A stretch of 64,000 nucleotides of DNA from Bacillota bacterium. Its GTDB lineage: Bacteria > Bacillota > Clostridia > Christensenellales > Pumilibacteraceae. Location of the stretch: positions 1 to 64,000 of the forward strand of contig WRLT01000005.1 of the NCBI GenBank assembly GCA_009777485.1, read 5' to 3'. The notes below the pieces were generated by a model. That model did not search any database. It saw nothing but the letters and a program-made list of their open reading frames with translations, and was not told the origin of the DNA. A program made the translations under genes and the position numbers. Positions 1 to 8,995 of the stretch are shown here, in pieces; the first letter of the stretch is position 1; every line of letters begins with the position of its first letter.

Positions 1-22
1 AGTAACGAGTTGCGGGGGGATT

Positions 23-68
23 GTTAAGGGGGACACAACCGAAAGTGTCCCCCTAACCGCCCTTTTTT
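23..68 (+). terminator. Strong intrinsic terminator, plus direction
   Basis: A 13-14 bp G/C-rich stem (arms 23-36 and 45-57, loop 37-44) is followed on the plus strand by CCGCCC and six T. It would stop a plus-strand transcript entering from outside the left edge. On the minus strand the stem is not followed by a T run, so it is a poorer terminator for sigE. Confidence 0.75.
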
Positions 69-137
69 GTTACCTTTTTTGGGGCGTTCCAAAAAAGTAA
101 ACTTTCCATTTTCCATTAAAAAAAGTCCCTACTTTTT

Positions 138-857
138 TTACAAAGTTTTGGCGATTTCTTTTTTTAGGCGGTAGATGATTTTCTTTTCTAAGCGGGAAAT
201 GTATGATTGTGAAATGCCCAGCATTTCGGCTACTTCTTTTTGCGTTTTTTCGTTTCTGCCTGCTAAGCCGAAGCGCATTTGCATAATTTCTTTTTCGCGG
301 CCTGATAATTTGCCCAGCGCAGTCCAAAGCAGCTGACGCTCTACCGAATTTTCTATGCTTTTAGAAACTAAGTCGGGCTCGGTGCCTAAAATGTCGCTCA
401 TAAGCAGCTCGTTGCCCTCCCAGTCTACCGTAAGCGGCTCGTCTAAGGAGATTTCGCCGCGAATGCGCACAATACGGCGCAGATACATCAGTATTTCGTT
501 TTCGATACAGCGCGACGCATACGTGGCAAGCTTGATATTTTTTTCGGTGTCGAATGAATTAACGGCCTTAATCAGCCCGATTGCGCCTACCGAAATTAAA
601 TCCTCTAAATCTGCGCCCGTATTGTCAAATTTGCGCGCGATATACACCACTAGCCGCAGGTTGCGCTCGATAAGCACGGTTTTAATAGCCGCGTCCCCGC
701 TTGCCAAAGCTTTAAGCGCGTCCGCCTCTTCGGCGGCAGAAAGCGGCAGCGGCAAGGCGTCGTTGCCTGTTATGTAGTATAGGATATTTTCTTTTGCGCG
801 GTCGCCGAATAATTTGTTTAAGATTTTTTGCAGAATTTTTTTAAGCGGTTTTAGCAT
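138..857 (-). CDS. sigE: RNA polymerase sporulation sigma factor sigma-E precursor
   Basis: This sigma-70 family factor directs early mother-cell transcription during sporulation. The protein has 239 residues, the same length as the Bacillus subtilis homologue. Residues 1-27 form a basic amphipathic pro-sequence ending before [14 protein letters not shown], where SpoIIGA is expected to cut. Region 2 follows ([28 protein letters not shown]), then region 4 with the HTH near the C-terminus ([19 protein letters not shown]). An AAGGAG ribosome site sits inside the end of spoIIGA, and the two genes overlap by 17 bp, so translation is probably coupled. Identification is firm. Confidence 0.96.
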   Translation of the reverse strand: MLKPLKKILQKILNKLFGDRAKENILYYITGNDALPLPLSAAEEADALKALASGDAAIKTVLIERNLRLVVYIARKFDNTGADLEDLISVGAIGLIKAVNSFDTEKNIKLATYASRCIENEILMYLRRIVRIRGEISLDEPLTVDWEGNELLMSDILGTEPDLVSKSIENSVERQLLWTALGKLSGREKEIMQMRFGLAGRNEKTQKEVAEMLGISQSYISRLEKKIIYRLKKEIAKTL

Positions 858-1722
858 GAGAAACTCCTTTTTGACAACCTAATAATGCAGGGTGCAGCAG
901 TACATCGTACTCCACAGCGTCGGTAAATTTATGTAAAGCCAGTCCTAACGCCACATCTTTTATTATATGCTTGTCCGCGCCTAAACAGAACCTAACTTGC
1001 TTAGGTTGTACAATTAGCAGCTTACTTTTAGAACCGTTTGCCGATGTGTAGCTGATGTAGCGCGCCGACGGCGAAATTTCGGTTAAATTGCCGCGCAGCA
1101 GCGCGCCTAGCCCCTTGTCACCTAATATTTGCAAGCTGATGCGCGAACCTGCCACTATAACGGGCAAAAGTGTTTCGGGGTCGTAAAGGCGGTTTCCCGT
1201 ATCTAAAAAGGCGCGCGCGGTAAACGTAGCGTTACCCATATCTATTTGGATATCTGCCGCGTATTCCTTTATGTCGCGCACGCGTTTATATTTAAGCGTA
1301 ATTTTTTTAACAAAAAAGTAAATCAAAAGGCCGCTTGCAATCAGTATGCCTACGGGTAAATTAGTTACAGGACGGCTTAGCGCGGCGGCAACATCGCCGT
1401 AAAAAATCAGCCCCAACGCAAACAACGCACCGCCAAAGGTAAACGTAAGCGCGCAGAATATGCCCGCAGCAGGCAGAACTTTGCATTTTTTATAAAAGAG
1501 AATTAAGCAAAGCCCTACCGCAAGCACGGCTTTAAGCAAAAACAGCCATGCGGCGTGCATGCTAAGCAACGGATAGCAAAGCGCGGCCGCCGTACCCAAA
1601 AGCGATGCGCATACTATGCGCACGCGCGAAGGCGAAACGCTTAACGCGCGAAACGAAAGCAGCGCGACTAGCAGCGTTATAAAAAAATTATCTACAATAA
1701 CCGATTCTATATACAGCGTCAT
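841..1722 (-). CDS. spoIIGA: Sigma-E processing peptidase SpoIIGA
   Basis: Membrane-embedded aspartic-type protease that activates pro-sigma-E. The first half of the 293-residue protein is five or so hydrophobic membrane segments (residues 1-140). The cytoplasmic half carries the FLDTGN motif with the presumed catalytic Asp174. It sits between ftsZ and sigE, the classic order. The start has no Shine-Dalgarno site: TATACT ends 6 nt before the ATG, suggesting a leaderless message. In relatives this promoter is Spo0A-dependent. Confidence 0.93.
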   Translation of the reverse strand: MTLYIESVIVDNFFITLLVALLSFRALSVSPSRVRIVCASLLGTAAALCYPLLSMHAAWLFLLKAVLAVGLCLILFYKKCKVLPAAGIFCALTFTFGGALFALGLIFYGDVAAALSRPVTNLPVGILIASGLLIYFFVKKITLKYKRVRDIKEYAADIQIDMGNATFTARAFLDTGNRLYDPETLLPVIVAGSRISLQILGDKGLGALLRGNLTEISPSARYISYTSANGSKSKLLIVQPKQVRFCLGADKHIIKDVALGLALHKFTDAVEYDVLLHPALLGCQKGVSHAKTA

Positions 1723-1728
1723 AAAAAC

Positions 1729-1756
1729 AGTATAGCTAACCGCTTATGTCGTAAAA
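1729..1756 (-). promoter_or_regulatory. Putative spoIIGA promoter with weak Spo0A-box candidate
   Basis: The minus strand has TATACT at 1729-1734, 6 nt from the spoIIGA ATG, with no good -35 hexamer at 17 bp. This resembles activator-dependent spoIIG promoters. TGTCGTAA on the plus strand at about 1746-1753 differs by one base from the Spo0A core TGNCGAA. The box is a weak match and is inference only. Confidence 0.35.
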
Positions 1757-1795
1757 TTACATAAAAGCAAGCTTTGAGGGGATTTTTGGGCGACA

Positions 1796-1843
1796 AAAAG
1801 GCAAAGCCCGCCCCCGTTTTGCGGAGACGGACTATCGGCTTTG
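1796..1843 (-). terminator. Intrinsic terminator after ftsZ
   Basis: On the minus strand CAAAGCC (1837-1843) pairs with GGCTTTG (1802-1808), with further G/C-rich sequence in the loop. It is followed by CC and a T run at 1796-1800. It lies 27 bp past the ftsZ stop and separates ftsZ from spoIIGA. Confidence 0.65.
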
Positions 1844-1869
1844 GTTTTTCTTGTGTTGAAATTGATTAG

Positions 1870-3081
1870 TTATTGCTTAGGGCTGTTGCTTTTATCATTA
1901 AGCCTTTTTAAAAATTCGGGAAAATCAGATGTTTCTGAGTCGGGCTTTACGCGCGTAGACGGAACGCCCGCAAAACTGCGCGGTGCGTTTTGGGGAGGCC
2001 TTTGCTGCGGCGGCGGCGAAGACGCCTCTCCGCCAAAAACGTCTAGGTTTATGTTTCGCGCGGCTTTAACCGAAGTAAGCCTGTCGCCGTAGGTTTCGTT
2101 TGCCGTTTCCGCTTTGGTGCCTTGCAGATTTGCCGCGCCAAATCCCGTAGCGATAACGGTTACTAAAATCTCAGAGTTTAGCGCGTCGCGTATATCCGCG
2201 CCGAAAATAATATTTGCGCGCGGATGAACCACCTCGCGGACTAATTCGGCAGCTTGACTGACTTCTTCTAACGTCATATCGGCCGAACCCATAATGTTTA
2301 AAATCACACTGGACGCGCCCTCGATAGAGGTTTCTAAAAGCGGGCTGAATACCGCCTGCTTAACGGCGTCTACGGTGCGGCGTTCCCCTTTGCCGTGCCC
2401 GATACCCATATGCGCCACGCCCTTATTGCGCATAACGGTGCATACGTCGGCAAAGTCTAAATTGATTAGCGCGGGGGTAACGATAAGGTCGCTAATGCCC
2501 TGTATGCCTTGACGCAAAACGTCGTCTGCGTATTTAAACGATTCTACAATCGGCAGTCTGGGGGCTACTTGCATAAGCTTTTCGTTAGGAATTACTACCA
2601 GTGTATCGACAACCTTTTTAAGGTTTGCAATGCCGATTTCTGCGTGGTCCATGCGGGGCTTTCCCTCGAAAGCAAAGGGCTTAGTAACTACCGCTACGGT
2701 AAGCTTGCCCATTTCTTTGGCGATGCCCGCTACAATCGGCGCCGCGCCCGTACCCGTGCCGCCGCCCATGCCCGCCGTAATAAATACTAAATCGGCATCT
2801 TTTAACGCGTCGCTGATTGCAAGGCGCGATTCTTCTGCCGCCTTTTGCCCTTTTTCGGGGTCTGCGCCCGCGCCTTGCCCGTGCGTAAGCTTATCGCCTA
2901 TTTGAATGCGGTGGTGCGCACTGGACATATTTAACGCCTGTAAATCGGTGTTAATAGCAATAAATTGCGCGCTTTTAATGTTGCACGCCATCATACGGTT
3001 TACTGCGTTGCCGCCGCCGCCGCCAATCCCTACTACCTTAATTACGGCAGGTAAAGCGTTAATATCTTTTTTTATCAGCAT
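1870..3081 (-). CDS. ftsZ: Cell division protein FtsZ
   Basis: Tubulin-like GTPase that polymerises into the division ring. The 403-residue protein has the nucleotide-binding loop [13 protein letters not shown] near residue 20 and the tubulin signature GGGTGTG at residues 106-112. A variable linker follows from about residue 330. The C-terminal peptide ([10 protein letters not shown]) matches the conserved site that binds FtsA and other partners. AGGAG lies 9 nt before the start. ftsA is 33 bp upstream and probably co-transcribed. Confidence 0.98.
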   Translation of the reverse strand: MLIKKDINALPAVIKVVGIGGGGGNAVNRMMACNIKSAQFIAINTDLQALNMSSAHHRIQIGDKLTHGQGAGADPEKGQKAAEESRLAISDALKDADLVFITAGMGGGTGTGAAPIVAGIAKEMGKLTVAVVTKPFAFEGKPRMDHAEIGIANLKKVVDTLVVIPNEKLMQVAPRLPIVESFKYADDVLRQGIQGISDLIVTPALINLDFADVCTVMRNKGVAHMGIGHGKGERRTVDAVKQAVFSPLLETSIEGASSVILNIMGSADMTLEEVSQAAELVREVVHPRANIIFGADIRDALNSEILVTVIATGFGAANLQGTKAETANETYGDRLTSVKAARNINLDVFGGEASSPPPQQRPPQNAPRSFAGVPSTRVKPDSETSDFPEFLKRLNDKSNSPKQ

Positions 3082-3114
3082 AGGTGCTTCTCCTAAAAAT
3101 AGGTTTTAGTTTGT

Positions 3115-4284
3115 TTATTTACTTCCGAAAAGTCTTGCAAAAATGCCGCGCTTTTTTTCGGCGGGTTGATGCGACAATACCATATCCAAAAGCCCTAGCG
3201 GCGCAGAAAAATGCGGACGGTTAAATTGTGCAAGGCGCGGCACAATAATCTCTACGGGCTTTGCTAAATGCTTAGAAAGAAAATCCCTTGCGCCCCTTAT
3301 GTTGGCTAATCCGCCGCCTGTTATGTGATACGGAATGTAATCGGGATATTCGTACTCGCAGATTTTTAGACATTTGGTAATGGTGTCCGCTATCATTTTA
3401 ACGCGCGCGCCCACAATCTCGTTTACCGTTTTAGCAGGAAAATCTAACGTATCGGTACGGTTTACCGAAATGGTGTAAACGTCATCCTCGTCGGTGTTTA
3501 GGCTGAGTGCCGCTTTGCGCTTTAACGCCTCTGCATGGGTAAACGAAATTTTAAAGTAGTTGGCTAAATCCCCCGTGATATGGCCGCCGCCTAACGAAAA
3601 ATTGTATTGCGCCAAAATTCCGTCGCCTAACGCCACAACCACGTTGGTGGTGATAAAGCCTGTATCGATTAAAACAATGTAGCGGTCGCGCACCACATCG
3701 TCAAACAAAAACAAAATTTCTGCTAACAAGCTAGAAACATAATCGTAAGATTCTATGCCGATTTCGTGCATAACCGAATCAATCAGCGTAATAAAACGGT
3801 TTTCCGCTAATATGTACGATATTTGTCCCGCAAGCTTAGTAGACGATAAGCCGACGGGCTGAATAAGGCGTTGGTCGGTATCTAAGGTATAGTAAACGGG
3901 CTGCGAATTTATCAGCGTAAATTCGGGGTGGTCTTTATAAATGTTGCCCATTTCGTGCAATTTATCTACATCGTCGTTGGTAACCTTGCGTTTGCGCCCT
4001 AACGACAGCGAAACCTCGTGGCATACGCCAGAGGTAAACTCGCCCGGCACACCGATATATAAATGCTTAATCTCTACACCGGATTGTTTTGACGCGCCCG
4101 AAACCGCACTGCGGATAACATCGGTAAGCTGTTCCGCCTCGAAAAATTCGCCGTCACCAAAGCCTGCGTATTCGCACTCGCCCGCGCCGCCGATACATAT
4201 CGTGTTGTTTGCGCCGCGTTTGCCCACCAGCACGGTTATTTTGCCCGAACCGAAGTCCAGTATCGCCACATCTTGCGTATTCAT
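3115..4284 (-). CDS. ftsA: Cell division protein FtsA
   Basis: Actin-family ATPase that tethers FtsZ filaments to the membrane. The 389-residue protein begins with the phosphate-1 region (AILDFGSGKITVLVG), has a second phosphate motif (VLIDTGFITTNVVV) and an adenosine motif (HITGGGLANIRGA). It ends in a short basic amphipathic helix (KKRGIFARLFGSK), the usual membrane anchor. It has its own promoter giving a leader of only a few bases, and is followed by ftsZ. Confidence 0.95.
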   Translation of the reverse strand: MNTQDVAILDFGSGKITVLVGKRGANNTICIGGAGECEYAGFGDGEFFEAEQLTDVIRSAVSGASKQSGVEIKHLYIGVPGEFTSGVCHEVSLSLGRKRKVTNDDVDKLHEMGNIYKDHPEFTLINSQPVYYTLDTDQRLIQPVGLSSTKLAGQISYILAENRFITLIDSVMHEIGIESYDYVSSLLAEILFLFDDVVRDRYIVLIDTGFITTNVVVALGDGILAQYNFSLGGGHITGDLANYFKISFTHAEALKRKAALSLNTDEDDVYTISVNRTDTLDFPAKTVNEIVGARVKMIADTITKCLKICEYEYPDYIPYHITGGGLANIRGARDFLSKHLAKPVEIIVPRLAQFNRPHFSAPLGLLDMVLSHQPAEKKRGIFARLFGSK

Positions 4285-4295
4285 ACTTCACTTAT

Positions 4296-4324
4296 ATTAT
4301 ATATAGATTTTACGGCTATGTCAA
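4296..4324 (-). promoter_or_regulatory. Sigma-A type promoter for ftsA-ftsZ
   Basis: Minus-strand TTGACA (4319-4324), 17-bp spacer, TATAAT (4296-4301): a full consensus match. The ATG lies 11 nt beyond the -10 box, so the transcript should have a 5' leader of roughly 4-5 nt. That is too short for a Shine-Dalgarno site. Confidence 0.8.
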
Positions 4325-4395
4325 GAGATTTTTCAAGCGTTTATGTTTTTCTGCCCCTGTAACACAAAGTGCCGTTAAATAAATGTATTTCTCCT

Positions 4396-4935
4396 TTATT
4401 TTTCGTTGTTGTTTTGTGATAAGAAGTCTGATTTTTCAACTATTGAAACATAATACCCTATTCCTCTAACGCATGACCTATATGCTTCTCTTGTGCCATC
4501 GGGAACAATAAGCGTACGAAACACATCTCCTTGTTTTACATGAATACGAATATTAGTGGGATATTCCGATAAAAACTCTACCACCAAAGGAATATTTTCC
4601 CCCCAAAAATATTCACCTATCGGCACTCCGTCCGGTACTATTATTTTTTCTACTTGCGTGCCCGGATTAAAGTATTGGGGGTATTGCCATATCCGCGCCC
4701 TTCCAAAATCCATAACCTTTTTGCCGTCAACTTCAATCGGCAAAGTTAATACGTTTTCCTCAGTTAAAATGGAGTTGTCTTTTAGCGATAGAATCGTAAT
4801 ACCCTCTCCTGTATGAAACATAGCATACTCCCACACCGTACTTTTCGCACACCCGCCCAAACAGCCTGCTAAACCAAAAACTAACGCAAACGCTATAATT
4901 ACCGCTATTAGTGTACCATGTGTCTTTTTACGCAT
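4396..4935 (-). CDS. Putative lipoprotein of unknown function
   Basis: A 179-residue protein whose start is placed at MRKKTH because GGAGGTGA lies 6-7 nt before it; a longer in-frame ATG lacks this. A hydrophobic segment ends in FGLAGC, a lipobox, so the mature protein should be a membrane-anchored lipoprotein. The remainder (about 150 residues) is soluble and rich in beta-forming residues; I recognise no family. It sits between ftsQ and ftsA, an unusual place for an accessory lipoprotein. Confidence 0.7.
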   Translation of the reverse strand: MRKKTHGTLIAVIIAFALVFGLAGCLGGCAKSTVWEYAMFHTGEGITILSLKDNSILTEENVLTLPIEVDGKKVMDFGRARIWQYPQYFNPGTQVEKIIVPDGVPIGEYFWGENIPLVVEFLSEYPTNIRIHVKQGDVFRTLIVPDGTREAYRSCVRGIGYYVSIVEKSDFLSQNNNEK

Positions 4936-4967
4936 ACTTTTCACCTCCGCAATCAAATTATTACGCT

Positions 4968-5780
4968 TTATCTTTCGGCGTAGCGGTTTTGGGTAGTATA
5001 ATTTGCTATGCTTGCGTTAGATACCACAATCGTACCCGATTCTAGCATGGCGGGATACGCGGGGTTGCGCTCGGCGTTTACAATCAATGCGTGGTAGGTA
5101 GAAAAGCCCATGTTTAGCCTTTCGGGCAAATCTGTGCCTAACGCAATTTCGATTACCACGCCTTTTTCGGTGCCTAAAAACAGCGTGTTTGCCGATGCAA
5201 TGTCAATAAAGGTTATTGCCGATTTATACGTTTGATACGGCTCGGTAAGGTGGGCAAGCGCGTATAAAAAGCTATCTACCTTTTCGGCGTCGGACGCAAC
5301 GGAGGAGGCAAATTTAGCGGCTAACTGCGTGCTTTGCAAAGTACCTTGCAAGCGCAGTTCGGCAATCGCGGGAACGGAGGAAAGCGGCGCGGAGGATAAA
5401 AGCGTACCGTTTTTACAAGCAAATAGATAGGCTTGTCCTGCGTGCGGAACGTAAAAATATTCGTACAGACGCTCGTAGGTAACGGCTACGCGGTTAGGAA
5501 ATTTGCGCTCGAAATATAAAATATCTACATTAGCGATACCCTTGTCTAACAGGTTTTGTTTAAGCCGCGCCGATGCCTTTTGCTCGTTTAATACAAATAT
5601 GCTGCTGCCGATGCGGATACCGTGATTTTCTTCTATTGCTTTATCTAAGTCGGGATAGCTGCCCTTGATAGAGTAGGCGTTAACGTGCTGTACCGAAAAC
5701 ACCACGCTGTTTACAATAATCAGCACGGTAATCGCGGCAACCGCCGCAAATATAATTAGCAGTTTTTTATTCTTTTTCAT
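4968..5780 (-). CDS. ftsQ: Cell division protein FtsQ/DivIB
   Basis: Single-pass division protein of the FtsQ-FtsB-FtsL complex. The 270-residue protein has a short basic N-terminus, one membrane segment (about residues 7-28) and an extracytoplasmic POTRA-like region. The family pattern is visible in residues 33-110 (QHVNAYSIKGSYPDLDKAI, then VDILYFERKFPNRVAVTYERL). Its ATG overlaps the hisF TGA (ATGA), so translation is likely coupled. Assignment rests on the fold pattern plus position next to ftsA. Confidence 0.82.
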   Translation of the reverse strand: MKKNKKLLIIFAAVAAITVLIIVNSVVFSVQHVNAYSIKGSYPDLDKAIEENHGIRIGSSIFVLNEQKASARLKQNLLDKGIANVDILYFERKFPNRVAVTYERLYEYFYVPHAGQAYLFACKNGTLLSSAPLSSVPAIAELRLQGTLQSTQLAAKFASSVASDAEKVDSFLYALAHLTEPYQTYKSAITFIDIASANTLFLGTEKGVVIEIALGTDLPERLNMGFSTYHALIVNAERNPAYPAMLESGTIVVSNASIANYTTQNRYAER

Positions 5781-6535
5781 AGGTTTACGTGTACGCCGTT
5801 TGCTTTGAGGTACGCCTTTAATTCTCCTATCCGAATTTCTCTAAAATGAAATAGCGACGCCGCCAACGCAGCGGACGCGCCGCCCGTAGTAAGCGCGTCT
5901 AAAAAATCCTCTTTTTTGCCCGCGCCGCCTGATGCCGTAACCGAAACGGAAACTGCGTTAGTTACCGCTTGCAGCAATTGAATATCGTAGCCGTTTTTTG
6001 CGCCGTCGCGGTTAATGGAGGTAAGTAAAATTTCGCCCGCGCCTAAACCGCAAACGCGTTTAGCCCACTCGGTTACGTCTATGCCCGTATTATGCCCGCC
6101 GCCCATTGTGTAAACGGTGTACTGCCCTTTTGTCTGCTCCGCCGCGTCAACAGCGGCGACTACGCGGCTAGACCCAAACGCTTTTACGCATTCGGCAATC
6201 AATTCGGGACGGATAACGGCGGCGGTATTGAGGGATATTTTTGCCGCGCCCGCCTCGATAATTTTTTCGGCGTCTGAAACGCTGCGGATTCCTCCGCCCA
6301 CCGTAAGCGGAATGGATATCTGCTTAGCAACCTGCCGCACGGCGGAAACGGCCGATGCGCGGCCTTCGGTTGAGGCGGAAATATCTAGCAAGGCTAATTC
6401 GTCCGCGCCCTCTTTTTGATAAAATTTTGCGCATTCTATCGGGCAGCCCGCGTCGCGCAGGTCTACAAAAGCTACGCCCTTTACTACGCGGCCGTCTTTA
6501 AAATCTAAGCACGGAATAATTTTTTTAAGCTTCAT
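5777..6535 (-). CDS. hisF: Imidazole glycerol phosphate synthase cyclase subunit HisF
   Basis: Cyclase half of the HisHF enzyme of histidine biosynthesis. The (beta/alpha)8 protein has 252 residues from MKLKKIIPCLDFKDGRVVKG, with the catalytic Asp of PCLDFKDG and the second catalytic Asp in VVAAVDA. The phosphate loops VGGGIRS and TASGGAG are present. The start is the canonical one; a longer in-frame ATG is ignored. The promoter puts the -10 box 7 nt before this ATG, so the message should be leaderless. No other his gene is in the window. It overlaps ftsQ by 4 bp. Confidence 0.95.
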   Translation of the reverse strand: MKLKKIIPCLDFKDGRVVKGVAFVDLRDAGCPIECAKFYQKEGADELALLDISASTEGRASAVSAVRQVAKQISIPLTVGGGIRSVSDAEKIIEAGAAKISLNTAAVIRPELIAECVKAFGSSRVVAAVDAAEQTKGQYTVYTMGGGHNTGIDVTEWAKRVCGLGAGEILLTSINRDGAKNGYDIQLLQAVTNAVSVSVTASGGAGKKEDFLDALTTGGASAALAASLFHFREIRIGELKAYLKANGVHVNL

Positions 6536-6542
6536 AGTTATC

Positions 6543-6571
6543 AGTATATAGCAATTTTGCGGTAAAGTCAA
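6543..6571 (-). promoter_or_regulatory. hisF-ftsQ promoter (leaderless type)
   Basis: Minus-strand TTGACT (6566-6571), 17-bp spacer, TATACT (6543-6548). The -10 box is 7 nt from the hisF ATG, and no Shine-Dalgarno site is present. Confidence 0.75.
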
Positions 6572-6667
6572 TTTTTTTGTTAAATTTGTTTTTTGTTTTA
6601 ACAAAATATTTTGCGTACCTATTTACAACGTTTTTGTATACGTTTAATAATTTAATACGATTTTAAC

Positions 6668-6696
6668 TTGACAAAATTCGCGCGCTGTGGTATAGT
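6668..6696 (+). promoter_or_regulatory. lgt-like gene promoter (leaderless type)
   Basis: TTGACA (6668-6673), 17-bp spacer, TATAGT (6691-6696), then 6 nt to the ATG at 6703. It is divergent from the hisF promoter. Confidence 0.78.
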
Positions 6697-6702
6697 ACAA
6701 GC

Positions 6703-7614
6703 ATGTATCCTAAATTATTTGGAATTGAATGGCTAAACATGTGGGGCTTAATGCTCGGATTAGGCGTCGGCGCGGCGTTGATTCTTTTTTGGTATTTGTG
6801 TAAAGGCAAAAAAGTTCCGCTTAGACGCATTTCCGAAAACTCTTACAGCTTTTATTCGTGGGTGGCTATTGTTGCCATTGTAGCGGGAATATTCGGCGCG
6901 TGGGCTTTTCAACAGCTATATGAGGTTATTCAACAAGGCGCGGCTTATAAAGTAGGCATGAGCTTTACGTTTATGGGCGGGCTTGTTTTGGGCGTAGTGG
7001 TGTTTGTGGGCGGAACGGCGATTTTTGGTAAACGGACGCAGAAAAATGATTTTTACACCGTTGCAAATTTAGCCGCGCCTTGCGTAGCTATTGCGCTTGC
7101 ACTGGGGCGGTTCGGCTGTTTTTTTGCAGGGTGCTGCCACGGGGTAGAAAGCCCTAACGGTTTGGTATTTCCGCACGGTCCGCGCCACGCCGTTATCCCT
7201 ACACAGCTGTATGAGGCAACCTTTATGCTATTGATGTTCGGCGTAATGATGCTGCTTATATTTAAATATAAAAAGCCTGATTTTTTATTGATACTATTCG
7301 GCGCAAGCTATGCGGTATTTCGTTTTATTATAGAATTTTGGCGCGACCCTACTCCGTTGGGCGCGTTTGCGTTAGGCATGTCGCCCTCTCAATGGCAGTC
7401 AATCGTGCTGCTGCTGGCGGCGGGCGCGCTTGCATTAATGGTGTATCAGTTTAAAAAGATTCCGTTTTATAAGCCTATTCCCGAAAAGGGTGAAGCGGCT
7501 AACGCGGTTGAAACCGCCGTAGAAAACACGGAAAGTGTAGTTGAAAACACGGCGGAAAATTTAGCCGATAACCAAAGCGAAGTAATTGAAGATACGGATA
7601 ACCACAACGAATAA
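6703..7614 (+). CDS. lgt: Prolipoprotein diacylglyceryl transferase family protein (divergent)
   Basis: A 303-residue protein with about seven membrane segments. Lgt transfers diacylglycerol to the lipobox cysteine of prolipoproteins, and this window has several lipoproteins needing it. The family arginine site is visible as GRFGCFFAGCCHG near residue 140, and a C-terminal RFIIEFWRDP matches the second arginine/glutamate motif. Two usual features are altered: the Asn of RxGNFxNGE is replaced by Cys, and the HGG motif reads MGG. The last 45 residues are an acidic Glu/Asn-rich tail. Family is sure; diacylglyceryl transferase activity is not. Confidence 0.75.
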   Translation: MYPKLFGIEWLNMWGLMLGLGVGAALILFWYLCKGKKVPLRRISENSYSFYSWVAIVAIVAGIFGAWAFQQLYEVIQQGAAYKVGMSFTFMGGLVLGVVVFVGGTAIFGKRTQKNDFYTVANLAAPCVAIALALGRFGCFFAGCCHGVESPNGLVFPHGPRHAVIPTQLYEATFMLLMFGVMMLLIFKYKKPDFLLILFGASYAVFRFIIEFWRDPTPLGAFALGMSPSQWQSIVLLLAAGALALMVYQFKKIPFYKPIPEKGEAANAVETAVENTESVVENTAENLADNQSEVIEDTDNHNE

Positions 7615-7631
7615 AATAAAATTTTAGACTT

Positions 7632-8891
7632 TTACGGTACTGTACTTCGTACAATATCCGCACCCAATGCTTGCAATGCGTCCTCCATAGATTCGTAACC
7701 GCGGTCTATATGGAGGACGTTTTCTATAACGGATTTTCCTTGTGCGGCAAGTGCGGCAATCACTAACGCCGCGCCGCCGCGTAAGTCCTCCGCCGCTACT
7801 TGCGCGGCGTAAAGCATTTTTACGCCCGTTATATGCGCCGTATTGCCGCTTAGCGCAATGCGCGCCCCCATTTTGTTAAGTTGTGCCGTATACATAAAGC
7901 GGTTTTCAAAAACGTTTTCTATTACTGTGCTTTCGCCTTGCGCCAAACAAAGCATCGCCGTAAGCTGAGGCTGCATGTCGGTTGGAAAATGCGGATGCGG
8001 ATTTGTTTTAATGCGCAGCGGTTTTAAGGTTTCGGGCGCAATTAAAGAGATAGTATTTGCTGATGTATCCACGCGGCAGCCCGACTGAATAAGTGCGTCT
8101 GTAACCGAACTTACATGGTGCGCATAAATGCCGTTTACCGTAACCCTACCGCCCGTTGCCGCCGCCGCCGCCAAAAAAGTAGACGCGGCAATCCTATCCC
8201 CGAACGGACGGTACGCCCCGCCACCCGAAAGCTTATCCGTGCCCTCAACCGTAACTACACTACTTCCCGCCCCGCTTATGCGTCCGCCCAAAAAGTTTAT
8301 AAAATTTTGCAAATCCACGATTTCAGGTTCTTGCGCCGCGCCGTGAATGACGGTGGTGCCTTTTGCAAAAACTGCCGCCATCATAAGATTTTCGGTTGCG
8401 CCTACCGACGGAAAGGTTAAATTCACCGTGCCGCCTTTCATGTTTTTGCCGTCGCATGCGATAAATCCGTCTTCCTGCGTAACGAAAACGCCCATTTGCT
8501 TTAAGCCCGCTATATGTAAGTCTATCGGGCGCGCGCCGATAGCACAACCGCCCGGCAAGCCGATTTTAACCGACTTAAAGCGCGATAATATAGGGCCTAA
8601 TAAAAAAATAGACGAACGCAAAACACCCGTTAAATTAGATTCGATTAGACGGGGGCTTGCGTTTGTGCAATTAAGCCGCAGGCTTGCGCCCGTATATTCC
8701 GCCGTGCCGCCTATGCTTTTTATAATGTCTGACATGTTTTGAATGTCTACAAGATTAGGAACATTTTCGATAATAATTTCTTGATTGCTTAAAACTGCTG
8801 CCGCCATGATAGGCAGTACCGAATTCTTTGCCGCCTTAACTCTATATTCACCCATAAGCGGTTTCCCGCCCTTAACTACAAAACGCTGCAT
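7632..8891 (-). CDS. murA: UDP-N-acetylglucosamine 1-carboxyvinyltransferase MurA
   Basis: First committed enzyme of peptidoglycan precursor synthesis. The 419-residue protein is full length, with the substrate Lys-Asn pair in AAKNSVLP and the active-site loop PGGCAIGARPIDLH. The loop keeps the catalytic Cys, the usual fosfomycin target. GGTGA lies 9 nt before the ATG. It is separated from the giant operon upstream by a terminator and from ftsQ downstream by hisF and lgt. Confidence 0.96.
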   Translation of the reverse strand: MQRFVVKGGKPLMGEYRVKAAKNSVLPIMAAAVLSNQEIIIENVPNLVDIQNMSDIIKSIGGTAEYTGASLRLNCTNASPRLIESNLTGVLRSSIFLLGPILSRFKSVKIGLPGGCAIGARPIDLHIAGLKQMGVFVTQEDGFIACDGKNMKGGTVNLTFPSVGATENLMMAAVFAKGTTVIHGAAQEPEIVDLQNFINFLGGRISGAGSSVVTVEGTDKLSGGGAYRPFGDRIAASTFLAAAAATGGRVTVNGIYAHHVSSVTDALIQSGCRVDTSANTISLIAPETLKPLRIKTNPHPHFPTDMQPQLTAMLCLAQGESTVIENVFENRFMYTAQLNKMGARIALSGNTAHITGVKMLYAAQVAAEDLRGGAALVIAALAAQGKSVIENVLHIDRGYESMEDALQALGADIVRSTVP

Positions 8892-8931
8892 ACTTATTTT
8901 TCACCGCCCGCTTAATAATATATGCTAAATG

Positions 8932-8972
8932 AAAAAAAATGAGACTGCCTCTCTGAGACAGTCCCGTTTTTT
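8932..8972. terminator. Bidirectional terminator closing the giant operon
   Basis: Stem GACTG-C-CTC / GAG-A-CAGTC (8943-8951 and 8955-8963, one mismatch) with a 3-nt loop. Eight A at 8932-8939 give a T run on the minus strand, and a T run also follows on the plus strand at 8967-8972. It lies 24-53 bp past the stop of the 2092-residue gene. Confidence 0.75.
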
Positions 8973-8995
8973 AAAATTTTTAATGAAAGTTTAGC

